From: SIG299 sp045531895
GTDB lineage: Bacteria; Bacillota; Clostridia; Lachnospirales; Lachnospiraceae
Assembly (NCBI GenBank): GCA_045531895.1
Contig: JAZSEW010000065.1
Coordinates: forward strand, 1-31,341
Direction: 5' to 3'
DNA: 31,341 bases
The stretch's first letter is position 1; every line of letters starts with the position of its first letter. Shown here one piece after another: positions 7,266 to 15,001 of the stretch. The translations under genes were made by a program, and so were the position numbers. The notes beneath the pieces were generated by a model. It was not told the DNA's origin, did not search any database, and saw only the letters and a list, made by a program, of their open reading frames with translations.

Positions 7266-7889
7266 ATGGCGAAAAAAGATAGCAATTATTATTTTGATGC
7301 ATTTGCAAAAGGAATTTCCTATGCTAATAATGCTGCTGCCCTTTTACAAAATATTTTTGAAAGTTTCAATGCTGCAGGCATCAAAGCCCAGCTTGACAAA
7401 ATGCATGAAATCGAGCACACCGCAGATGGTATAAAACACGAAATGATGGAACGTCTGGTGAAAGAATTCCTTCCACCTATCGAAAGAGAAGATATCGTAG
7501 AACTGGCTCACACCATCGATGAAGTTTGCGATTTAATCGAAGATGTCGTTTTAAGAATTTATATGTACAACATCAAAGAATTACGCCCGGATGTCAAGGA
7601 ATTTGCCAAGTTGATTGTCCGCTGCTGTGCAGACCTTAAGGAAATGTCTCTGGAGTTGCCAAATTACCGCAAATCCACCTCTTTAGCAGAAAAAATCAAA
7701 GAAATCAACTCTTTAGAAGAAGAAGGAGACCGTTTGTATGTAGAAGCAACTCGCCGCCTGTACTCCGAAGAAAAAGATCCAACGGCCATTTTTGCATGGA
7801 CCAATATTTATGACCGTCTGGAAAAATGTTGTGACGGCTGCGAAAAAGTTGCAGATACCGTAGAATTGATTATTTTAAAAAACAGCTAA
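7266..7889 (+). CDS. DUF47/PhoU-like accessory protein of the PiT transporter, 207 aa
   Basis: This all-helical cytoplasmic protein of the DUF47 (TIGR00153) family is related to PhoU. Typical stretches are YANNAAALLQNIF, IEHTADGIKHEMMERL, EREDIVELAHTIDEVCDLIEDV and the C-terminal YDRLEKCCDGCEKVADTVE; the acidic/His pattern fits metal-cluster binding in PhoU proteins. It is thought to gate or regulate the phosphate permease encoded just upstream. An earlier in-frame ATG at 7248 is unlikely because the AAGGAG (7252-7257) lies after it and is correctly spaced for 7266. It is co-transcribed with the permease and ends at a bidirectional terminator. Confidence 0.94.
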   Translation: MAKKDSNYYFDAFAKGISYANNAAALLQNIFESFNAAGIKAQLDKMHEIEHTADGIKHEMMERLVKEFLPPIEREDIVELAHTIDEVCDLIEDVVLRIYMYNIKELRPDVKEFAKLIVRCCADLKEMSLELPNYRKSTSLAEKIKEINSLEEEGDRLYVEATRRLYSEEKDPTAIFAWTNIYDRLEKCCDGCEKVADTVELIILKNS

Positions 7890-7905
7890 AACATATTTCA
7901 TAGCC

Positions 7906-7948
7906 AAAAGTCAGTATTCTTGTTAGCACAACCTGAATACTGACTTTT
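7906..7948. terminator. Bidirectional terminator between the PiT operon and the AraC gene
   Basis: A perfect 14-bp stem (AAAAGTCAGTATTC at 7906-7919, complement at 7935-7948) has A/T tracts on both sides. It serves both convergent transcripts and overlaps the AraC stop codon by one base. Confidence 0.9.
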
Positions 7949-8703
7949 TAATAGAATCCCTGATTTCTTGCGAAATTCTTTCTATATTCCTTTGGAGACA
8001 ACCCGGTTTGTTTTTTAAAGCACTGAATGAAATGGCTCTGGGAAGCAAATCCAAAATACTCAGCAATATCACTATAAGAATACTCCGAGTATTTCAGCAT
8101 ATTTGCAGCAGCCTTAATTTTTTCATTGCGAATAAAGTCGCTGATTCCGGTGCCTGTTTCCTTCTTAAAAAGAGAAGAAAGATAACTACGGTTCATCTGC
8201 AGGCTATCTGCGATTTCCTGTACCGTCAGGCGCTCGTTTCTGTGCTTATAAACATACTCCATGGCTTTTACAATCTGCATGGAATACACCCTCTGTTTTG
8301 GCACCTCCGCCATTTTTTGCGTAAAATCCAATAACAATTCATTATACAAGGACAAGATTTTTTCCGCCTTTGTTTCTCTGTCCATTTTATTAATATATAA
8401 GTCGCTAAGTGTGTATGCCAGTTCCCTCTCCAGACCTTTTTCTACACAAAGTCTCGTAATCAATGCTGTTGCCACCACAAAATGATAACGGATATTTCGC
8501 AAAAAATCCTTGGATAACCGTCCAAATTCCGGACGTTCATACATTGTTACGTCTTCCGGATTTACAAGTTTCTTTTTAACTTCTTCTATATTACCGGTTG
8601 CAATGACATCATAAAAACCATACTCCTGACTATAGTCCTCATGACTTTGCTGCTCCTCCCTGCGTAAAAATAACTGGGAGGTCAGCTCTTTATTCATACT
8701 CAT
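7948..8703 (-). CDS. AraC-family transcriptional regulator, 251 aa
   Basis: The C-terminal 100 residues hold the two helix-turn-helix motifs of the family: LTVQEIADSLQMNRSYLSSLFKKETG, then YSDIAEYFGFASQSHFIQCFKKQTGLSPKEYRK. The N-terminal 145 residues are helical and lack a clear cupin sugar-binding fold. They resemble the helical N-domain of many clostridial AraC proteins encoded beside glycosidase genes. AGGAGG lies about 10 bases before the ATG (8703); a second ATG at 8697 is possible. The gene is divergent from the GH5 gene and may regulate it. The ligand is unknown. Confidence 0.92.
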   Translation of the reverse strand: MSMNKELTSQLFLRREEQQSHEDYSQEYGFYDVIATGNIEEVKKKLVNPEDVTMYERPEFGRLSKDFLRNIRYHFVVATALITRLCVEKGLERELAYTLSDLYINKMDRETKAEKILSLYNELLLDFTQKMAEVPKQRVYSMQIVKAMEYVYKHRNERLTVQEIADSLQMNRSYLSSLFKKETGTGISDFIRNEKIKAAANMLKYSEYSYSDIAEYFGFASQSHFIQCFKKQTGLSPKEYRKNFARNQGFY

Positions 8704-8741
8704 CGTGATGTTTCCTCCTGTTTTTTGTTTTTAAGAACCAC

Positions 8742-8770
8742 TTTTTATCCTCACTTTAATTATGCAACAA
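8742..8770 (-). promoter_or_regulatory. Probable promoter of the AraC gene
   Basis: Reading the minus strand, TTGTTG (8765-8770) and TAAAAA (8742-8747) are separated by 17 bases, 38 bases before the start codon. Confidence 0.5.
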
Positions 8771-8819
8771 TTTTTATATATTTACAACCGATTTTATATT
8801 CTTTTCTGTTAAGAAACTT

Positions 8820-8865
8820 TATAATGCAATCAAAGCTTTTAAGAGAACCGTTTGAAACCGTTCTC
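8820..8865 (+). promoter_or_regulatory. GH5 promoter -10 and 23-bp palindromic operator
   Basis: TATAAT lies at 8820-8825 with no good -35. Just downstream, 8843-8865 is a 23-bp palindrome, GAGAAC-CGTTT-G-AAACC-GTTCTC, with a single mismatched pair. It falls between the likely transcription start and the ribosome binding site, where a LacI-type repressor would block transcription. This is a candidate site only. Confidence 0.6.
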
Positions 8866-8880
8866 AGAATGGAGGATTTT

Positions 8881-9906
8881 ATGAGAGAATTTCCCGGATT
8901 TACAAAAGGAATCAACCTTGGCGGCTGGTTGTCTCAGGCCACACTTACCAAAGAACATTTAGACACTTTTATTACAGAACAGGATTTAGAAAATATCGCA
9001 TCCCTGGGTGCTGACCATGTACGTCTTCCTGTGGACTATCCACTGGTGGAAACCGAGGACGGAACCACTATTCCGGAGGGGTACACCTACATTGATAACT
9101 GTGTGGCATGGTGCGAAAAATATGGACTGCACATGATTCTTGACCTGCACAAAACTGCCGGTTACGTTTTCGATGATGCAGAAAACTGCAGTTCCTTCTT
9201 TGAAAACGAAGCCTTGCAGGAACGTTTTCTTTCCCTCTGGGATAAGTTTGCAGCCCGCTATGGTAAATATAATTTTATTGCCTTCGATTTACTGAATGAA
9301 ATTGTTGACCCAAATGTTAATGATATCTGGAACCGTCTTGCCGCAAAAGCAGTTGCCCGTATCCGCAAATACACACCTGACACCTGGATTTTAATCGGCG
9401 GCACCTGTAACAACAGCATCAATACAGTAAAAGATATTCTTCCACCACCGGATGAAAAAATTGTTTACTCCTTCCACTTTTATGAGCCGTTGCTGTTTAC
9501 CCACCAAGGTGCATATTGGATACCTTTTATGCCGCAAAACTTCCGCGTCAAGTATCCACTGACTGCCGGAGAATACCTCCGGATTGCAGAGCAGAAGTTG
9601 GACAATCACTGCTCCGAGCTTTTCCGCAACATGCCACCGGAAAGCTCCGGTATCACCATGCTGGAAAGCCTGTTCCACGAAGCGCTTACTGTTGCCGAGT
9701 CCAGAAACGTTCCTTTGCATTGCGGCGAATACGGTGTTATCAATCTGACTGACCCTCAATCCGCCTTGGCCTGGCACAAGGACATGCACACGCTGCTCGA
9801 GAAGTATTCCATCGGCAGAGCCATGTGGAGTTATAAGGAAATGGATTTCGGTCTTATCGATGAACACTATAAAGAAGTATTTGAAGAATTGAAAAAACTG
9901 TTATAA
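8881..9906 (+). CDS. GH5-family glycoside hydrolase (cellulase/glucanase type), intracellular, 341 aa
   Basis: This (beta/alpha)8 glycoside hydrolase of family 5 cleaves beta-1,4 or related beta-glycosidic bonds by a retaining mechanism. Motifs in order: GFTKGINLGGWL at the N-terminus, ADHVRLPVDYP, GLHMILDLHK, the acid/base Glu140 in FDLLNEI, SFHFYEP, and the nucleophile Glu283 in LHCGEYGV, followed by MWSYKEMDFG. There is no signal peptide, so it probably works on imported oligosaccharides. The frame is open back to 8725, but GGAGG at 8871-8875 and family alignment support the ATG at 8881. It is divergent from an AraC regulator and has a palindromic operator in its leader. Confidence 0.93.
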   Translation: MREFPGFTKGINLGGWLSQATLTKEHLDTFITEQDLENIASLGADHVRLPVDYPLVETEDGTTIPEGYTYIDNCVAWCEKYGLHMILDLHKTAGYVFDDAENCSSFFENEALQERFLSLWDKFAARYGKYNFIAFDLLNEIVDPNVNDIWNRLAAKAVARIRKYTPDTWILIGGTCNNSINTVKDILPPPDEKIVYSFHFYEPLLFTHQGAYWIPFMPQNFRVKYPLTAGEYLRIAEQKLDNHCSELFRNMPPESSGITMLESLFHEALTVAESRNVPLHCGEYGVINLTDPQSALAWHKDMHTLLEKYSIGRAMWSYKEMDFGLIDEHYKEVFEELKKLL

Positions 9907-9916
9907 ACGAAGTAAA

Positions 9917-9944
9917 GGGTCTGTCACATTCTTCTGGCAGACCC
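9917..9944. terminator. Weak terminator between GH5 and the convergent minus-strand operon
   Basis: A 9-bp stem (GGGTCTGTC at 9917-9925 with GGCAGACCC at 9936-9944) includes one G-T pair. The U-tract is poor on either strand. Confidence 0.55.
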
Positions 9945-10006
9945 CTTCAAACATTTATCAACTTATCCCGGTGTTCTTATTTCAGCAACCGGAAGCTGCC
10001 AATAAT

Positions 10007-10651
10007 TTAACCCAGCTCTCCCGGAATATCATGCAACAATATTTCTACCTCTGCATCCGTCAGCCTCTTCTTTGCAATATCTTCGTTCACTTCCTCCATG
10101 CTTGCAAATTCCGCAAGCACTTTATAACCCAGCATAGTAATCTTTTCTCTGGAAAAATCGTCCTCAAAATCAGACACCAGCGGCACGATGGAACTGCTGT
10201 AATGACTGAGTACCGGATTACCGCAACAGGTCACCTGTTCAAAACCGCCCTCAGCATAATTATTCTCCTTACAAATACCTGTCGCCACAAAGGAACCCAG
10301 CTTCAAAAACTTGTCCTCACAAATCGCCCAGCGAATTTTTGCCACAAGGGAAGCCACATAATATTTGCCTTCATGCCCCACTGTGTTATGAAGCATCAGC
10401 CAACTCCGTTCCATGGAAAAATCCTGCTTGGCACCCACCTTTAACTCCACTTCTGTTACTAATGGTGCCTCCTCATAAGTCAGACCAGGGTCCGCTGCCT
10501 TTTCGCCTCTAAGGGCATAACGCATTTTCTCAATGCGCTCTTCATTTTCTTCATTTTCCTTCCAGAGTTCATACAGTTTCGATGCATCCTCCATATAATA
10601 GGTTGCAATCCTGTTTTCTTTTGTTCTATCTGTTAATTGAATTTTGTGCAT
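10007..10651 (-). CDS. Unrecognised cytoplasmic protein, 214 aa
   Basis: I do not recognise this family. The start is the ATG at 10651, behind AGGAGG; an upstream in-frame ATG (10684) would place that ribosome binding site inside the gene. The product begins MHKIQLTDRTKENRIATYY, has a charged helical stretch (about residues 20-50, rich in Glu, Asn and Arg), then a mixed central region with KIRWAICEDKFLKLGSFVATG and a Cys-Cys pair in QVTCCGNPVLSHY. No signal peptide or membrane helix is visible. It is the second gene of a two-gene operon behind a small HTH protein (60-base gap), so a regulator/effector or immunity-like pair is possible. No function is claimed. Confidence 0.8.
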   Translation of the reverse strand: MHKIQLTDRTKENRIATYYMEDASKLYELWKENEENEERIEKMRYALRGEKAADPGLTYEEAPLVTEVELKVGAKQDFSMERSWLMLHNTVGHEGKYYVASLVAKIRWAICEDKFLKLGSFVATGICKENNYAEGGFEQVTCCGNPVLSHYSSSIVPLVSDFEDDFSREKITMLGYKVLAEFASMEEVNEDIAKKRLTDAEVEILLHDIPGELG

Positions 10652-10711
10652 ACTCAGACCTCCTTGTTTTACTTTTCTTTTCAAATATTTCTCTTCATTC
10701 TCAGGAAAAAA

Positions 10712-10942
10712 TCAAGTTTCTTTTTGTTGTTGCTGCTTGCAGAATGCATCTGCCTTTACCTTATACGCAAGAAGTCTCAGTACATACGGCGGCATTTTTC
10801 TTTTTCCATGTTCCCAATCTTCTATTGTGCGCAGAGGTATTCCATATTCCATGGCAAACTCCCTGCGATTTAAGCCAAGTTCTTCCCGCAACATACGAAG
10901 CTCTCTTTGCTGTAATTCCAGTTCCGGACGTAATTGTTCCAC
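10712..10942 (-). CDS. Small helix-turn-helix (Xre-like) protein, 76 aa, GTG start
   Basis: Residues about 18-62 form a single helix-turn-helix of the Xre/DUF1870 type: REELGLNRREFAMEYGIPLRTIEDWE followed by GKRKMPPYVLRLL. This pattern is common in stand-alone antitoxin or operon regulators. The frame is open upstream to an ATG at 10969, but AGGAGG lies inside that extension and is correctly spaced (seven bases) for the GTG at 10942, so GTG is preferred. The tail QQQQKET is polar. A consensus promoter lies 44 bases upstream and the unrecognised 214-aa gene follows. The likely role is a transcriptional regulator of its own operon. Confidence 0.82.
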   Translation of the reverse strand: MEQLRPELELQQRELRMLREELGLNRREFAMEYGIPLRTIEDWEHGKRKMPPYVLRLLAYKVKADAFCKQQQQKET

Positions 10943-10985
10943 TGATGCACCTCCTGTCAGAATACGCATTGCGTTGTCTTTGTAA

Positions 10986-11015
10986 ATAATAGCATATTCG
11001 CCACACGGTTGTCAA
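10986..11015 (-). promoter_or_regulatory. Promoter of the HTH operon
   Basis: On the minus strand, consensus TTGACA (11010-11015) and TATTAT (10986-10991) are 18 bases apart. The 339-base gap 10943-11281 holds this promoter and the GH127 promoter region; no gene is seen in it. Confidence 0.75.
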
Positions 11016-11150
11016 TTAGCTGTAAAATAGGATGTTACAACAAATTCTTTTCCACCTTACACCTCTCGTCCCACGCAAGATGTTGGACTATTGTTATTTT
11101 AGTGCCCTACGGCTATTTTTCGAGCTTACAATATCTAACCTTTTTCAACC

Positions 11151-11198
11151 AAAACGAACCTTTTCGTATCGTTTTTACACCAATCTCTATGTTATACT
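11151..11198 (+). promoter_or_regulatory. GH127 promoter: extended -10 and upstream inverted repeat
   Basis: TGTTATACT (11190-11198) is an extended -10 with no clear -35. Where the -35 would be lies an inverted repeat, AAAACGA (11151-11157) with TCGTTTT (11169-11175), which could be an activator or repressor site. A short ACCTTTTT motif recurs at about 11139, 11158 and 11224. Confidence 0.5.
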
Positions 11199-11281
11199 TA
11201 ACTCAACATTACAATTCAGAAAACCTTTTTGCACCTGCAAAATAAGAATTTTCAACAAATGTATTTTGGAGGTTTACACAC

Positions 11282-14200
11282 ATGAAGCAGAAAAAATCAC
11301 ACGCTGTTTTTTCCTTCGCCATGGCGGCAATTACAGCGGTACAACTGCTGATTTCACCACTTTCCGGTGTATTTGCCGCAGAAGAAACAAATAATACAAC
11401 CACAGGAGAATCAACCATGAAAAACTTTACAACCTATGAAGCTTATGAACTGAATCAGGTAGATGTTACCGATGCCTACCTCACCAACGCAGAGGACAAG
11501 GATATCGAATATCTTTTATCTCTGGATGCCGACCGCCTGCTGGCAGGTTTCCGCGAAACCGCAGGTGTTGACATGAAAGGGGTAAAGCGTTATGCAGGAT
11601 GGGAAAACATGCTGATTGGTGGTCACACAATGGGTCACTATCTGACCGCAGTAGCCCAGGCCGTAGCAACTCTTCCTTCCGACGATACCAGAGGGAAAAA
11701 GCTTTCTGAGCGCTTAGATTACATCATTGATGCCTTAAAAGAATGTCAGGATGCTACCGGCACCGGCTTTATCTTTGGCGCAACCATCGCAAATAAAAGT
11801 AATATTGAGCTCCAGTTTGATAATGTAGAAAAGAACAAGACCAACATTACCAGTGAAGCTTGGGTGCCATGGTACACCATGCACAAAATCCTTGCAGGTG
11901 TGATTGATGTTTATAAATACACCGGAAACAAAACTGCGCTTGAGGTTGCAAAGAATCTCGGCACCTGGGTATATAACCGTACTCAGAGCTGGTCCGATTC
12001 CACCCGCCGCGTTGTGCTCGGCATCGAATACGGCGGCATGAACGACTGCTTGTATGAACTGTACGCAGTAACCGGAGAGGATACCTATGCTATTGCTGCC
12101 CATGCTTTTGATGAAGATACTCTCTTCCAGGCAGTAGAAAAAGGCTCTAAGGACGTTTTAACCAACCGCCATGCCAACACCACCATTCCAAAGTTTATCG
12201 GTGCTTTAAACCGCTATGTGACCACTCATGGAAAAACCATTAACGGTGAAGTGGTAGATGCTTCTGCATACCTTACCTATGCCCAAATTTTCTTTGACAT
12301 GGTTCTGGATCGTCACTCCTATATTACCGGTGACAACAGCGAATGGGAACACTTCGGCAGTGACTACATTCTTGACGCAGAGCGCACCAACTGTAACTGT
12401 GAAACCTGTAACGCCTACAATATGTTAAAGTTCTCCAAGGCTCTTTACATGACCACCGGTGATACCGCTTACTTAAATTACTACGAGAATACCTTTTATA
12501 ATACTATCCTCTCCTCCCAGAATCCGGAAAGCGGTATGACAACCTATTTCCAGCCAATGGCTACCGGTTACTTCAAGGTATACACCACTGCCACCGGAAG
12601 CTTCTGGTGTTGTACCGGCAGCGGTATGGAAAACTTTACAAAGCTGGGTAATGCCATTTATTACTCCGGCGAAAACTCCATCGTTATCAGCCAGTACTTA
12701 AGCTCCATGCTTACCGATGAAAAAAAGAATGTAAAGCTTACTATGACCGCAGATATTCCTTCCAGTGATAAAGTAACGGTCGTAGTAAATACTTTAGATA
12801 GCAGCACAGAAATTGCTGACAGCATTTCCTTCCGTCTGCCTGACTGGTTAGCCGGAGAAGCAACTGTAACTGTAACCGGCGACGATGCTCTTCCTGTTGC
12901 AGTCGTAGAGCTTACGGAAGAATATGCTACCGTGAGCGGTCTGAAGGACGGCGATACGATTGAACTTATCCTTCCAATGGACATTACCGTTCACGGTCTT
13001 CCTGATAACGATTCCGTATTTGCATTCAAGTATGGTCCAATCGTGCTTTCCGCAAAGCTTGGTACTACTGATATGGCAATCACTTACACCGGTGTCAGCG
13101 TATTGATTCCTGCTGCCAAGCTGATTGAAGAACAATATATCAGTGACGGTAACGACACCATTTCCGTCATCAGTGGTTCTGTATCGGATTTTATGGCAAA
13201 TATCAACGATAATCTTGTTAAAACCGAAGGTGCATTAGAGTGGACCCTCGAAAACACCGATGCAAACTTGACCTTCGTGCCACACTACAGTCAGCACACG
13301 GAGCGTTACGGCATCTACTTTAACTATGAAAGCAACTCCGGTGCCTTTAATGTCAGTCGCTACTTAAGAGAAAAAGAAGATGCCCGCTTTGCAGCAGCTC
13401 TGCTGGATACCGTACAGCCGGGCTACGGCCAGTACGAAAATGACGAGCTCCATAACATGACCGAACTTGGTAACGGTTCTACCGGTGCTACAGGTAACGG
13501 AACCAGCCGACTTGCCAATGCCGGCGGTGGTTTTACTTACACCATGTATGCAGACCCTGAGTTTGACAATGCCTTAGAGCTTACCTTAAAAAAGGAAGAC
13601 AACGGCAAGTCCCTGCAGATTTTAGTTGGAGAAGAAATTATTTATAACAAAATTCTGAATTACACCGGAACCGAAGAAGAATATACTATCCGCATTCCGG
13701 TAACAAAAGACGTGCTTGCCAAGACTGCAGTTGCCCGTGGTGAAAAGCACCCAACCATAGGAAACGATGCCTACACTGTAACCGTAACCTTTCAGAGCGG
13801 TAACGAAGAGGCTTCCGCAAGAATCTGCAACTACTTATATATGACAAAAGCGTATGCCACAAACACCGGTCTTACTCTTTCTGCCAGCACAGGCGAACTG
13901 ACAGAAGAAACAACAGAAAACGGTACTGCCTACAAACTGTTTCTTCCGAAGGATGTTACTACTCTCACTTTAACCGGTACTCCGGAGGATACCTTCGGTT
14001 ATGTTCGTGTCAACGGCTCCGTGGTTCGCGATACATACACCGTAGATATGACCGCAAATAACTTCCTGACACTGGAATACACCGTTTACGCTGAGGACCA
14101 CCACACAACCGCAACGTATACCGTAAGCATTGAGCAGCCGGTTACTAACCGTCCCAATGTTGACCCGACTCTGGCTTACTTCGTCAACTGTGGTGACTAT

Positions 14201-14923
14201 GATGTAACCACACTCTCTGAGGATGACCTCTTTGGTATTTACAACGGCGTGACCGAGCAGGCTTACGGCATCGACCCTGTTACAGGTAAGAAATGGGGTA
14301 TCGTGGACACCATCTCCTCCCCGCTCAAGAATGGTACAGCAAATAATGCAGCCATGATAAACACCGTCTTCACCGACAACACCTGGACCTTCGAGACAAA
14401 CGCTTCTTTGTCCGATACCAGCCCAAAGACAGCAACCAACCGTTATACCAAGAACCAGTACGAAAACGGCATTGCAAGAAACTTAAATTATAACTTTGAG
14501 CTTCCAAACGGCAAGTATACGATAGAACTTTACTTCACTGACCCATGGAACTGCTCCAAGAACCCGATTGTTTCCTTAGAGGGACATCAGGTATTAAAGA
14601 ACGTTGCCATGAACAAGGCAGTCACTGCCGAGGTTCTGGTGGAAGACGGCGAATTAAACCTTGCCATTACCGCACCAACGGCAACCCTGTGCTTAAATCT
14701 TTGCTACATCAAGATTTACCTGCCGGGAGACGCAATCGTAACTCCTACACCGGAACCAACAGTTGCTCCTACAGAAAATAACGCTTCTGACAATGCAGAT
14801 ACTCCGGCAAATACTGATTCTGCAAAAACCGGCACCGCCCTCCCTTGGGTAGCCGGCGGTGCAATTGTAATCGGTGCCATTGCAGGCGTGTTAGCTTACT
14901 TCTTTAAGAAGAAAAAGAAATAA
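11282..14923 (+). CDS. Exported, membrane-anchored GH127-type beta-L-arabinofuranosidase, multidomain, 1213 aa
   Basis: A signal peptide covers residues 1 to about 33. The DUF1680/GH127 catalytic barrel spans about 50-640, with GWENMLIGGHTMGHYL and GGMNDCLYELYAVTG. The zinc/catalytic set is Glu374-x-Cys376 (NCETCNAYN) and Cys443-Cys444 (FWCCTGSGMEN), the same E-x-C...CC layout as Bifidobacterium HypBA1, whose nucleophile is a Cys. Downstream are beta-sandwich regions, a cadherin-like stretch near 900-955, and a malectin/CBM-like domain (about 960-1150). A Pro/Thr linker and a final hydrophobic helix with a KKKKK tail anchor the protein outside the cell. It probably releases L-arabinofuranose from plant arabinans or hydroxyproline-linked glycans. 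GGAGG precedes the ATG. No LPXTG sortase motif is seen. Confidence 0.92.
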   Translation: MKQKKSHAVFSFAMAAITAVQLLISPLSGVFAAEETNNTTTGESTMKNFTTYEAYELNQVDVTDAYLTNAEDKDIEYLLSLDADRLLAGFRETAGVDMKGVKRYAGWENMLIGGHTMGHYLTAVAQAVATLPSDDTRGKKLSERLDYIIDALKECQDATGTGFIFGATIANKSNIELQFDNVEKNKTNITSEAWVPWYTMHKILAGVIDVYKYTGNKTALEVAKNLGTWVYNRTQSWSDSTRRVVLGIEYGGMNDCLYELYAVTGEDTYAIAAHAFDEDTLFQAVEKGSKDVLTNRHANTTIPKFIGALNRYVTTHGKTINGEVVDASAYLTYAQIFFDMVLDRHSYITGDNSEWEHFGSDYILDAERTNCNCETCNAYNMLKFSKALYMTTGDTAYLNYYENTFYNTILSSQNPESGMTTYFQPMATGYFKVYTTATGSFWCCTGSGMENFTKLGNAIYYSGENSIVISQYLSSMLTDEKKNVKLTMTADIPSSDKVTVVVNTLDSSTEIADSISFRLPDWLAGEATVTVTGDDALPVAVVELTEEYATVSGLKDGDTIELILPMDITVHGLPDNDSVFAFKYGPIVLSAKLGTTDMAITYTGVSVLIPAAKLIEEQYISDGNDTISVISGSVSDFMANINDNLVKTEGALEWTLENTDANLTFVPHYSQHTERYGIYFNYESNSGAFNVSRYLREKEDARFAAALLDTVQPGYGQYENDELHNMTELGNGSTGATGNGTSRLANAGGGFTYTMYADPEFDNALELTLKKEDNGKSLQILVGEEIIYNKILNYTGTEEEYTIRIPVTKDVLAKTAVARGEKHPTIGNDAYTVTVTFQSGNEEASARICNYLYMTKAYATNTGLTLSASTGELTEETTENGTAYKLFLPKDVTTLTLTGTPEDTFGYVRVNGSVVRDTYTVDMTANNFLTLEYTVYAEDHHTTATYTVSIEQPVTNRPNVDPTLAYFVNCGDYDVTTLSEDDLFGIYNGVTEQAYGIDPVTGKKWGIVDTISSPLKNGTANNAAMINTVFTDNTWTFETNASLSDTSPKTATNRYTKNQYENGIARNLNYNFELPNGKYTIELYFTDPWNCSKNPIVSLEGHQVLKNVAMNKAVTAEVLVEDGELNLAITAPTATLCLNLCYIKIYLPGDAIVTPTPEPTVAPTENNASDNADTPANTDSAKTGTALPWVAGGAIVIGAIAGVLAYFFKKKKK

Positions 14924-14933
14924 TAAATCTTTA

Positions 14934-14979
14934 AAAAGGCTTTCCCACAGTTCTAAATGGAACTATAGGAAAGCCTTTT
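14934..14979. terminator. Bidirectional terminator after GH127
   Basis: A perfect 12-bp stem (AAAAGGCTTTCC at 14934-14945, complement at 14968-14979) encloses a second AGTTC/GAACT stem. A/T runs on both sides serve the convergent ATPase gene as well. Confidence 0.9.
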
Positions 14980-15001
14980 ATTTACATCACTATCATCATT
15001 T

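Noticed and set aside
8725..8880. N-terminal extension of the GH5 protein (possible signal peptide)
   Set aside because: The extension is hydrophobic in part, but it crosses the probable promoter -10 and operator. The only ribosome binding site fits the ATG at 8881.
9391..9867. 158-codon minus-strand frame inside the GH5 gene
   Set aside because: It is antisense to catalytic motifs of GH5, with no ribosome binding site or recognisable domain.
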